The position numbers and the translations under genes are program-made. This document shows, one piece after another, positions 34,085 to 44,812 of a stretch of 64,000 bases of DNA (position 1 is the first letter of the stretch; each line of letters opens with the position of its first letter). Source of the stretch: Anaspis maculata. Lineage: Eukaryota > Arthropoda > Insecta > Coleoptera > Scraptiidae. The notes below the pieces were generated by a model. It was not told the origin of the DNA. It ran no database searches and saw nothing but the letters and a program-made list of their open reading frames with translations. Where the stretch lies: positions 40,593,979 to 40,657,978 of the forward strand of contig OX421963.1 in assembly GCA_949128115.1 (NCBI GenBank), written 5' to 3'.

Positions 34085-36130
34085 TCACCCCCTCTCAAAA
34101 TGACAAATATAATCACCTGCTTTGAGTACGTCAAATTGAAGACATCAAATTCTCTTTGTGAGAAAAATATTATAATTTTTTTTTTGTTCAACCCCCCTTT
34201 TGCCCCACCCACCCTTAAGTTCCAAATTTCAAATGGCACCACGTACTTCTGATTAACCAGATTGAAGAGTCTTGAATTCTCTTTCTGAGAAAAATATAAA
34301 AATCATCAATCACCCCCTGTCGTCCCCACCCTACCCCTACTTATAAAATTTCATGTATATTAATCTACTTTGTGGTACATCAAATTGAAAACATCAAATT
34401 CTCTTTGTGAGAAAAATATTATAAATTTTTTTGATCAACCCCCCTTTTGCCCCATCTACCCTTACATTCAAAATATCAAATGGTATCACGTGCTTTTTGG
34501 TTCCCCAGGTTGAACACTCTTTCTGAGAAAATTATAAAAATTTGTAATAACCCCCTTTTGCCCCCCTGATTTAAAATTTCATGTAGAATAATCTATTTCG
34601 TGATACATCAAATTGAAGACATCAAATTCTCTTTGTGAGAAAAATATTATAATTTTTTTTGTTCAACCCCCCTTTTGTCCCACCCACCCTTAACTTCCAA
34701 ATTTGAAATGGCACCACGTACTTCTGATTAACCCGATTGAAAAGTCTTGAATTCCCTTTCTGAGAAAAATATAAAAATTATCAATCACCCCCTGTCGTCC
34801 CCACCCACCCCTACTTAAAAAACTTCATGTATATTGAACTACTTTGTGGTACATCAAATTGAAAACATCAAATTCTCCTTGTGAGAAAAATATTATAAAT
34901 TTTTTTGATCAACCGCCCTTTTGCCCCATCTACCTTTACATTCAAAATATCAAATGGTATCACGTGCTTTTTGGTTCCCCAGGTTGAACTCTCTTTCTGA
35001 GAAAATTATAAAAATTATTAATAACCCCCTTTTGCCCCCACCCACCCTTAATTTAAAATTTCATGTAGAGTAATCTACTTCGTGATACATCAAATTGAAG
35101 ACATCAAATTTTATTTGTGGGAAAAATATCATGAATTTTTTTGATCAACCCCCTTTTTGGCCCACCCACACTCAACTTCTAAATTTCAAATGGAACCACG
35201 TACTTTCGGTTCACTAGATTGAAGAGGATTGAGTTCTTTTTCTGATGAAAATATAAAAATTTATAATTACTCTCTTTCGTCCCCACCCACCCACTTTAAT
35301 ATTTCATGTAGAATAATGAACTTTGTGATACATCAATCAGAAAAAATCATATTCTCTTTGTGAGAAAAACATTTTTTTTCTATTAACCCCTCTTTTGCCC
35401 CACCCACCCTTGATTTCCAAATTTCAAATGGAACCACGTACTTTTGCATGGTTCACCAGATTGAAGAGAATTGAATTCTCATTCTGAGAAAAATATAAAA
35501 CTTATTTATCACATCCTGTTGTCCCCCCCCCCCACACCCACTTGAAAAAATTCATGTAGGCTTATCTACTTTGTGGTACATCAAATTGAAAGCATCAAAT
35601 TCTCTTTGTGAAAAAAATATTCAAACACCCTTAGCTTTCAAATGAAACCACGTACTTCTCGGTTCATCCGATTGAAGAGAATTGAATTCTCTTTCTGAGA
35701 AGAATATAAAAAATATTAATCACCCCTTCTCGTCTTCACCCACCCTTACTTCAAAAACTCATGTAGGATAATTTACTTTGTGATAAATCAAATTGAAAAC
35801 ATCAAATTTTCTTTGTGAGAAAAATATTATAATTTTTTTTAATCAACCCCCCTTTTGCTCTATCCACTCTTTTAAGTTCCAACTAAAAATGATAACTGAC
35901 ACGTACTTTTTGTTTCACCAGATTAGAGAGGATTGAATTCTTTTTCCAAGAAAAATATAAAAATTATCAATCATCCCCTTTCACTTTAAAATTTCAAATG
36001 AAACCACCTACCTTGTGATACATCAGAAGAGAATTGTACTGAGAAAAATATTCTAAAAATTTTCAATTTTCCCCTTTTGCCCCCACCGACCTCTATTTTA
36101 CAATTTCAAGTAGAAACATCTATAATATGC
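34085..36130. repeat. Satellite-like tandem array, ~240-bp dimeric unit
   Basis: About eight diverged units follow each other. Each has 'ACATCAAATTCTCTTTGTGA' (about 34141, 34388, 34615, 34863, 35100, 35590, 35802) and, about 120 bases later, a related 'GAATTCTCTTTCTGAGAAAA'. So each unit is two half-units of about 120 bases. Every half-unit also carries a C-rich stretch of the 'CCCCCTTTTGCCCC' type. Spacing varies between about 210 and 250 bases, and divergence is high, so the array is old. A MITE interrupts its end, with a last unit at about 36340-36440. Confidence 0.9.
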
Positions 36131-36135
36131 TGTTC

Positions 36136-36327
36136 TTCACGTTGCAAATTCAGCACTAGAACTTTTGGAATCAAAAACAAAGTGATAAGTTAGAGGGCTA
36201 CGGCTACGGCTGATGGGACCTGCAAAGTTTTGGCGCAAATCTATCAGGGCCCATCAGCCGTATACCTTTCCAGCTTTTCACTTTATTTTTGATTAAAAAA
36301 TTTCTTGTGCTGAATTTGCAACGTGAA
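36136..36327. mobile_element. 192-bp MITE, relative of the element at 11810
   Basis: The ends TTCACGTTGCAAATTCAGCA and TGCTGAATTTGCAACGTGAA are exact inverts. Internal 'AAAGTGATAAG', 'GGCTACGGCTACGGCTGATG' and 'AAAGTTTTGG' match the interior of the MITE at 11810-12005. No clear target duplication was seen. Confidence 0.85.
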
Positions 36328-36671
36328 CGGGCATTACTTTGTGGTACTTACATCAAATTGAACAAAATTATTATCTTTTTTGTTGAGGAAAATATTATGA
36401 ATATTTCTTATTACCCCCCTTTTGCCCTCACCCACCTCAACTTTAAAACTTCAACTAGAATCAGGTGCCTGCGGTACGCAAAAAAAAAATGGCATTTGAT
36501 GATACAAGCAAGCAAGTCATTTTGCACAGTTGTTGTCCACACCCATTAGAAAGTTTTGACCCGCAGCACCTAAAAAATGTTCCCTTAGGACTCGAGATTT
36601 TAGAGGGCAAAGGGGACCCCATGAAAAAATCTAAAACATTTTAAATAAAGCCTGATTAGTAAATCTCAGTG

Positions 36672-37322
36672 TCAACATAAGCATACACTGTCATTTTCAA
36701 AATTAGGTTAAAAATAAAAGAGTCATTTTTGAGCGTCATACAATATATTTTATCAATATCAGAGTACAAAACATGTAACCCACAACCTGTATAGTAATTA
36801 TATTTAAATAAACCGTCACAACGAAATTGGTGAAAATGTGATTAGGAAATGCCGAGTTTACAATAGAGTATTATATTTTGAAAAAAATATTTTGTTTTCG
36901 ATGGGAACAGAAACTACATTGAAAAATAACTGACCCATATTTTTTTGTTTAGCCAGAAATCGAATCGTTTGGCCGCAATAAATAAACGAAACTCTTAAAT
37001 TCTTACTAGTTCTGACGTCATTTACAAAGGCAGTCACAAGTAGTTGATCTTCTTTTATCGATTACGCCCAAACGATTCGATTTTCGACCGAATAAAAAAA
37101 TACGGGTCAATTATTTTTCGATGTAGTTTCCATTTCGACAAAAAAACATTCTAGTATAATACCCCATTACGTTAATTTCACAGGGTGTCCATATGTCCAT
37201 GGTTATGTTTTATGCTCTGCTATTGATAAAAAAATATTGTATGAAACTCAAATGACTCCTTTTACTTTGAATAATATTTTGAAAATGACAGTGTATGCCA
37301 TGAGTGTATGCTTATGTTGCCA
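36672..37322. mobile_element. Fold-back element holding a nested MITE
   Basis: 'CAACATAAGCATACACTGTC' (36674) is inverted near 37300 ('GACAGTGTATGCC', 'TGCTTATGTTG'), and 'ATTTTATCAATA' near 36750 is inverted near 37225. The middle is occupied by the 300-bp MITE at 36866-37165. Confidence 0.75.
36866..37165. mobile_element. MITE with GAGTATWATAC ends, copy 2
   Basis: Second copy of the family at 32231-32553. It runs from GAGTATTATATTTTG to the inverted GTATAATACCCC. It shares 'CGAATCGTTTGGCCGCAATA' and its degenerate invert, and 'AGTTCTGACGTCATTTACA' in the centre. Confidence 0.85.
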
Positions 37323-38408
37323 ATGACATTGGTGAAACATTTACGTAAAACATCAAACACGACAAATTATCCTACCCGTAGTTTAGGAGGATATCTTAAA
37401 TAATATTTCCAACATGTCAAAAAATGCGCCAATATTTCCAATAAAATTTAAAAAAAAGTTCAACTCTACGCGCATTCGTTCTCGAATTATCGATTTTCAA
37501 CTTTCGGAATTAATAACCCTGTACAAAAATGACCAGAAGGGGGGTGATATCGTAACCATGGTAATTACGATGTGACATGAAGTTACTGATGTTACGTCAA
37601 GATCCCCGAATTGGTAAACGCATCGTATCCGCCACAGCATGCTTCATTTCAACCCATTCCAAAAGCGAATGCTGGCGTCCACCGGGTGGCAGCCCCCTTG
37701 GGGGTCGTTGGGGTGAATTTTTTCGTGGGAAGGTGTATTAAAGTGAGTTTATGCATATCTGCCAAATTTACGTCAATAATATGGCCAATAAGAGAATTGC
37801 AATAAAAAAATGTTAATTTTTGAAAAAATCACATAGCCTTTGAAAAGAAAGAAATATTTGAAAATAAAAAACCATTTCGGGATATTATTGCTACCTTTCA
37901 AAAAACGATATTATAAATAATCTACAATTTTTTTTAGAAAAGTGACACAACGTTGACAATTTACCCTTTTGACCCTCTTCCTTTTGGCGCACTGTATATC
38001 ATGTACATTTTCAATTATGAAACTATCCTTTACATCATCACGTAGCCGAAGTAGGCCCTATCTGGCGTTGTCTTCCTTTTTGAAATCGGAGAATTTTTGT
38101 TCGAGATATTCCCATTTTACAAAATGCGGAAATTTTCATTACCCCTATTCACTTTTGAGCAGTTTATAAAGGTATGTATGTACCTACATGGAAGAAAGGG
38201 ATAGTACAGAAACTTGAATTTGAGCCAAAGCAACAATACTTAATTATTACCATTTAAAACAAAAATAGAGTAATACTTATACACACTTCTTTCCATTCGA
38301 TCTCCCGGAAATAATCGGAAGAGCCATCAACATTTGATTTTCAAATACGACACCATATTGTTTAATATTAGCATTAGGATAGATATTATATCTCCGCGAG
38401 ATTCCCTA
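37323..38408. other. Nothing recognised
   Basis: Non-coding intron sequence. I see no repeats or exons. Confidence 0.4.
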
Positions 38409-38410
38409 TA

Positions 38411-39871
38411 GTTGCAGCGGTACGCTTTTTGATTCTGCATTTTGTGATACTGCAATGAAACTTGGCATATGCAAACTACATCAAATTTCAAGTGATTTGA
38501 CCCGCAGCACTCAAAAATTTGTTCATTAGGGGGCGACTGGGGGGCCCCTCAAAATTTCAAAATGTCTGAATTTTTCCCATGCGCCATTCAGTACCACCCT
38601 ATCTACCGTACAGAACCTAAACAACTTTGTTCTTGACCATCATAACATTTTTCGTCATGTCAATTTCATTCTTTTTACAGAAAAAAATTATTTCTTCGTC
38701 TGGTCAACAAATTGAAAAATAATATTTTTTTTGGACCACCAATAGATTGTTGAGTAGTTTTTGTGCGATCATCGATGAATCCGCATGCCCTTGATTCATT
38801 TATGGAAAGAAAACTTTTGCAGTGCTATTTCTCAACAAAGGAGTGACTTCAACTTGCCATTATTTTCAACATTAGGTACCTTTTTCAATGTTTTACCTCG
38901 GTAAGTATGATTATTGTTATACTAATATACAGCTTGAAGTTCTCTTCAACGATGTGGATGAAGAAACTGCCTCAGATTCCACCTGGAAGCCGTACATAAT
39001 AATTTTTCTGCAAGGCCGTCAAATTTGGCATTTTTGATTTTCTAGCGGGAGTGGCCAAAATGTCAATACACACCACTCCGCCCAAGAGCACCGGTTTGCT
39101 CTAGCGGAAAACGATATTCACGCTTAACAATTTTGCATTTTGTGGTACTGAAATGAGAGTTGGTGCGAAAGTACCGCAACCGGTGCTCTTATGGGCGAAG
39201 TGGTGTGTATTGACATTTTGGCCGCTCCCGGTAGAAAATCAAAAATGCCAAATTTGACGGCCTTGCAGGAAAATTAATATGCACGGCTTCCAGGTGGAAT
39301 CTGAGGCCGTTTCATCATCCAAACCGTTGAAGAAAACTTCAAGCTATATATTAGTACAATAATAATCATATTTTTAGGGATAAAACATTGGAATAGGTAA
39401 TGTTGAAAATAATGATAAGTTGAGGTCACCCCTTCGTTAAAGAATAGAACAGTAAAACTTTTGTTCTCATAAATGAATCAAGGGGATGCGGATTTATCGA
39501 TGATCACACAAAAACGACTCAACAATCTATTTGTGGTTCAAAAAAAATATATATTTCTCGACTTGTTGACCAGACAAAGAAATAATTTTTTTCTGTAAAA
39601 AGAATGAAATTGACATGACGAAAAATGTTATGATGGTCAAGAACAAAGTTGTTTAGGTCCTGTACGGTAGATAGGGCGGTATTGAATGGTGCATGGTAAA
39701 AACACTGACATCTTGAAATTTGGAGGGGCCCCCAGTCGCCCCCTAATGGACAAATTTTTGAGTGCTGCGGGTCAAATCACTTGAAATTTTACGTAGTTGA
39801 CATATGCCAAATTTCATTGCAGTATCACAAAATGCAGAATCAGGGTCATTTTGCTAGCGTACCGCTGCAAC
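38411..39871. mobile_element. 1.46-kb near-complete palindrome, TA-flanked
   Basis: The left end GTTGCAGCGGTACGC and the right end GCGTACCGCTGCAAC have TA on both sides (38409-38410, 39872-39873). The arms of about 720 bases match almost throughout, for example 'CGGTAGATAGGGCGGTATTG' on the right against its invert at about 38590. The turn is near 39130. There is no transposase. Confidence 0.9.
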
Positions 39872-39904
39872 TACTATCAAACATAAAAAGGCCTCTCTAA
39901 ATCA

Positions 39905-40965
39905 AGGAGTTTAAAAATTTGCCCCTCCCCTCTTCCCCGGTTTCAAGGATGTGAGGGATTAAGTGTCATGGAATTTTCTTGTCCCCGCGAATTCTCTTAT
40001 CCAACCGAAAAATGCCGGTTTAGATCGGAGCTACTTGGAAAAAGGGGGTGGTTTTTGAAAGAGTGGAGTGAGGTGGGGGTTGCTGGGGAATTTGTGCAAG
40101 GCATATACTTAGGAGATTTTCTCTCCGCAAGTTTCCCTATCAAACAAAAAAAGGCTGCTCTAAATCGAAGAGGTTAAAAAATTTGCCCCTTTCCCCTTCC
40201 CCTGTTCACGGATGTAGGGGATGGAAAGTGTCATGGAATTTTCTTGTCCCCGCGAATTCTTCTATCCACCCGAAAAATGCCGGTTCAGATCGGAGATAGG
40301 TACTTAAGAAAAGAGGGTAGTTTGAAGGAGTGGGGTGATGCGGGAGTTGGTGGAATTTGTGAAAGGTTTATAGAAGATTTTATCTCCGTGAGTTTCCTCT
40401 TGAATAAAACACTAAAAGGCCAAGGGGGTAGTTTTGAAAGGGTAAGGTGGGGTGCGGGTTGGTTGAATTTGTGCAAGGTATTATGCGAGTTTTCTCCCCG
40501 CGCGTTCCTCTCTCAAACACAAAAAATCCGCTCAAAATCAGAGAAATAAAAACTTTTTGCCCCCTCCCTCACTCGGTTTTGCGAGAGGGGAAAGGGACAT
40601 TGAGTTTTCTTCTCTTCAAGAGTTCCTCTATCCTAACCGAGAAATTCCGGTTAAGATCGGAGATTCTTGGGAAAAGGGGGTAGTTTTGAAGGGGTGGGGC
40701 GGAGTGGGTGTTGGTTGAATTTGTAAAAGGTACAAAAGAGGTTTTCCTCCCGCGAACTTCTCTATTTAACATAACAATTCTCTTGAAATCATAGAAATTA
40801 AAACTGTTCACTCTCTCACCTGGTTTCGGGGGGGGGGATGTTGAGAAACATTGAGTTATCTTCTCTTCGCAAGTTCCTTCATCCAACCGAGAAATTCCGG
40901 TTCAGATCGGAGCAACTTGGAAAAGGCGGTAGTTTTGAAGGAGTGGGGGTTGGTTGAATTCGTGC
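39905..40965. repeat. Tandem array, ~265-bp unit, about four copies
   Basis: 'AATGCCGGTTTAGATCGGAG' (40010) recurs with small changes near 40275, 40640 and 40890. 'GCCCCTxxCCC' recurs near 39920, 40182, 40558 and 40800. 'GTGGAATTTTCTTGTCCCCG'-like starts recur near 39965 and 40230. Units differ in length and are clearly diverged. Purine-rich 'GGGGTTGG' stretches are part of each unit. Frames through it are repeat shadows. Confidence 0.85.
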
Positions 40966-41511
40966 AAGATACATGTAGTGCAGTAAAGATAGGTTTTGGG
41001 GTTGAAAAAATTAATTCATGAAATTTTGAAGCTGTTATCGATTCAAAATTTCATCCTCTACCATGTACTTAAAATCCCCGAAAATCCCATCGGAGCATTT
41101 TTCTTGCGGCGCTGTCAAAGTATATCATGTTTGCTGCAACAAGTCCGAAAATTGTATCCTCGCTTTTGTCACATTAGAGCTATATTGTTAGTTCAGAGCT
41201 GTTGGTATATACTTCAAGGCATGACCAGAACGTCATCTAAACCGCTGAAATTCTATCTCCCGCAAAAAAAAACACGTAACTCGCTTTAATCTGCAATTAC
41301 CAGTGGTAATCAAGTGTAGTTCGGGGATTAGTGACCAAATTTGATAAAATCTGTTCTTTTTGTGATAAAGGCATGAAATTAGGTATGAGTGGTCTTCATG
41401 GTCCCCTTTTCAAATGTAGACATGGCGTCTCGCCATATTTTGATTAGGGGGGCTTAGGGACCCCCTTGAAAATTGAAGTTGCAGAAACTCATGCAAACCA
41501 CCATTGAAATA

Positions 41512-42254
41512 CTATTGAAGACAAAAAAAGCTGAACGACAGATGAATGACTTCTCAAATTTTGTGAAAGGCCCTTTAGGATTATCACTTTTTGACAAGCC
41601 CATGACAAAATGCCAGTGATTTTTTTTGAGTCACAAGACAGACAACGTCAGTTGTGTCTTCGATTTCTCTGTAGCTATGGGCCAGGAGTAGAAGAAGGTG
41701 AAGATAAAAATGGATCATTTCCACCGAGATTTCTACCCACTGCACTGTATCAACACGAACCCGCAACACGGTGACCTTGTGTTGGTTGATTTTATGTAAT
41801 ATGCTACGAGTCCATGGCGATGGCGGTCCGTTGCCTTTTGCAGCATGTCGAACATTGTCAAACGAATCGTCCTCTAGCATCTGGACATACCGTGATCTGG
41901 ACATAGACCATTTGGATCAATGCTTGATCTTCGGCTTCGGTGGTAGCTTTGCGTCCTGAACCTGGTTGCCGTGTCAGCCTTGAATTTCCCTGGCACTTGC
42001 ACCATAACGTTGTAGACCGTCCCTTTCCTGTTACTGAGAAGGTCTGCTACCGTCTTGTCCGCGATACCACTCTCCACAAGAGGCATAATTTGCACCCTAA
42101 CAGATTCATTGAACATTCTGTCACGTTTGACACAGAAAATGACAAAGCATTCATGGTTATGGGTGGCACATTCTTGATGACCGTAAAGCTGATTCACAGG
42201 TCTGAAATTTGAAAAGTCATTCATCTGTCGTTCAGCTTTTTTTGTCTACAATAG
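41512..42254. mobile_element. 743-bp Tc1/mariner-like element nested in the palindrome
   Basis: The left end CTATTGAAGACAAAAAAAGC and the right end GCTTTTTTTGTCTACAATAG are inverted, and the match continues for about 50 bases. TA lies on both sides (41510-41511, 42255-42256). The opposite arm of the host palindrome (about 43368) shows the uninterrupted sequence with a single TA. It encodes a truncated transposase remnant on the minus strand. Confidence 0.9.
41584..42224 (-). pseudogene. Mariner-like transposase N-terminal remnant
   Basis: The frame from 42224 starts within the inverted repeat and reads VRVQIMPLVESGIADKTVAD followed by LLSNRKGTVYNVM. This has the layout of the N-terminal helix-turn-helix of Tc1/mariner/IS630 transposases. 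It continues in a second frame (from 41904) with SRSRYVQMLEDDSFDNV, and a 'VDTVQWVEISVEMI' segment. The catalytic DDE/DDD region is not recognisable, and the space is too short for a full ~340-residue transposase. Family naming is by position and pattern only. Confidence 0.5.
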
Positions 42255-43902
42255 TAATTGTCACGCATCTCAAAAAGTGATCATTCGACTCTACGTTAAA
42301 TCTCAACAAGAGACACACCAGTTATCACCATGTACGCAATGTTCTTCATAATGAAAAAAAAATCTTTGGAATGTAACAAAAAATTGTGTCTTTATAATTT
42401 TTTCATGCAATAGAGGAATAAAGTCATCTTCCGCATATCATTATCCACCAATCGTATTCGCCAAAGCCATTGATGAAGTCCATTTCTTCATATTGACATC
42501 TAGAAGCAACAATCCCAGATGAAACCAGCCAATTCAAGTGCTTAGTTCAGCAGCGTTTTTTTCAATGTTACCAATTGATATGAATGACAATTTATTATTG
42601 GGTGGATAGCTTCAACTGTTTTATAATTTTATTGAGTATAACTAGTTGAGGAGTGATGCGCGAAAGCCCCGAAATTTTTTTCTTTAACCGCCACCTATCA
42701 CTGTTAGAATTGCACCAAATTTCATGCTACTTTGGCGAAACAACAGCAAATACAGACTAAAGAGTATAGACAAACGTCAATACGATCTGCAGTTGTCAAG
42801 TAGAAGGCACAAAGAATAAGGATTGAGGCGTGGAATACTTCAAAGCACTCAGTTCGAGTGAATACACGGTATAGAAATATTTTCAACACACCCTAGGAGC
42901 ACAAATTTCATGATGGTGAGCGACGCGAAAAAAAATTTTTCTATGCTTTTGCGCTTGGTTCCGCGTGTAGTCATATAAAATTAGGTTACAGAACAGCTCC
43001 AGCTATCTATCCAAAATATAAATTGTCGATCATATTGATTGGGAACAATTGAAAAACGCTGTTGAACTTCACACTTGAACTGGCTCATTTCTTAGAGAGC
43101 TGTCATCCTTAGAATGACAGTATCAAAAAACAAACTTCATGAATAGCTTCGGCAAATACAAATTAGTGAATAATGATACACAGCAGATCAACGCACCGTT
43201 TCTTAGATTAAAAAATTATGAAAAACTGTGTTTTTTTCTGACACTCCAAAGAATTTTTTTTTTAACACGAAGAACAATGCGTACATGGCGAAAACTGTTG
43301 TGTCTCTTGTCAACGTTTGGTGTAGAGTCAAATGATTACTTTTTGAAATGTGTGACGATATTTACCGGTGGTTTGTGAGAGTTCTTAAGACTTCAAATTT
43401 TCAAGGGGGTCCTTAGGCCCCCCTAACCAAAATATGGCGAGGCGTCATGCTTACATTTGGAAAGAAGACCATGAAGACCACCCATACCAAATTTCATGCC
43501 TCTGTCGCAAATCAAACAGATTTTAATAAGCTTGGTTACTAACCCTCGGATTATCTTCAATCAACACTGTTAATTGGGAATTGAAGCGACTTTCGTGTTT
43601 TTTTTTCGTGAAATACGAGTTAGAGGTTCAAACGAAGGTCTGGTCATGCCCTGCAGTATATACCAACAGTCCTAAGCCAACAATGTAGTTCTAGTGTGAC
43701 AAAAACAAGAATACCATTTTCGGACTAGTTGCAGCAAACATGATATACTTTGACAGCGCCGCAAGAAGAATGCTCAACTGGGATTTTCAGGGATTTTGAG
43801 TATGTGGTAGAGAATGAAATTCTGAATCGATATCTGCTATAAAATTTCATGAATTAATTTTTTCAAGGTTTGGGGTCTTTTTTGGCTATCTTTACTGCAC
43901 TA

Positions 43903-44613
43903 ATGGGAATGTGTACAAGGGAGTGTGTGTAAATGGGGCTATCAGCCAGTCTAAACAGATTCAAAATCTTCCAAAGCAATCCAAAACTGTCGCGCTTTGA
44001 AAATTGTTAAAAATATCGACATAATCACTTAGACACTATAGACAAGACACCTTTGATACACAAACTATACACCGAATTTTGACGTCTTCGATACACAAAC
44101 TATACACCGAATTTTGGCGTCTTCGATGCACAAACTATACACCGAATTCTGGCGTCTTGGATGCACAAAAACTTGACACCTAATTGTGGCAGCGACGCCA
44201 CTAGTTTGTTATATGCACGAATATTCGGGGACATGCTGCGCCGCCCCCATGGAGTGTATAACCAAATGGGTCAGTTTTACGGGTTGCTAACGCAAAGGGG
44301 TACCCAACCTACATGGTTTCATCAAAGCTGCCACAATTTGGTTTGATGCACGGTTGCCACAAACCTACACCGGCGGGTATGTGTGTGTGGGTGTGTGTGT
44401 GGATGTTTTTTTTGGGTGAATGTGCTGTGTGCGTGTGACAAGTCCAAAATTGTTTACCTTCCACTTGATATGGATGTATTTCAATATGAGACGAATAAAC
44501 GTGAATTTATTTATTTATTTATATTATTATTTACAGTCAGTGTGTTGAGACTATTTCCAAATTTATAAAAATGTGTTTCAATTTCTTTTTAATATCTAGT
44601 AAAATCGTTCACT
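43903..44613. repeat. 35-bp minisatellite and GT-rich tract
   Basis: From about 44050 to 44170 a 35-base unit with 'CACAAACTATACACCGAATT' is repeated three times, with a degenerate fourth unit. A GT-rich stretch is at about 44375-44405. The remainder is non-coding. Confidence 0.75.
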
Positions 44614-44812
44614 ATAATAACGTCTAAAGGTGCGTACAGACCTGAGCACTTTTTCGCGGACGAACAGTGCTCGCGGACACGTACGTGCGTGTGGACGGGA
44701 CACACGCACGCATGATGTTCGCGAACGCACAGTTTCAACGCACAGAGCCCGTTCCGAGGCACGGATTCGTGTTCGCGACGCACAATGCCGTCCGCACATG
44801 AAAAATACTCAA
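44614..44812. repeat. GC-rich 'GGTGCGTACAGACCTGAGCA' repeat, copy 1
   Basis: 'ATAATAAC.TCTAAAGGTGCG' followed by 'TACAGACCTGAGCACTTTTT' occurs here, and in inverse at 48513 back to about 48250. Both copies are rich in CG and 'CGCACG' words and stand out from the AT-rich surroundings. The frames on either strand arise from this composition and I do not take them as genes. They could be two separate MITEs or the two ends of one 3.9 kb unit. Confidence 0.7.

Larger units (their letters stand above)
40978..43900. mobile_element. Largest palindromic element (arms ~1.1 kb), TA-flanked
   Basis: The left end GTGCAGTAAAGATAG and the right end CTATCTTTACTGCAC have TA outside (40976-40977, 43901-43902). 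The arms match across 'ATATCATGTTTGCTGCAACA', 'GGGGGCTTAGGGACCCCCTTG' regions and many more, turning near 42790. The left arm is split by a second element at 41512-42254; without it the two arms have about equal length. No intact transposase gene belongs to the outer element. Confidence 0.9.
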
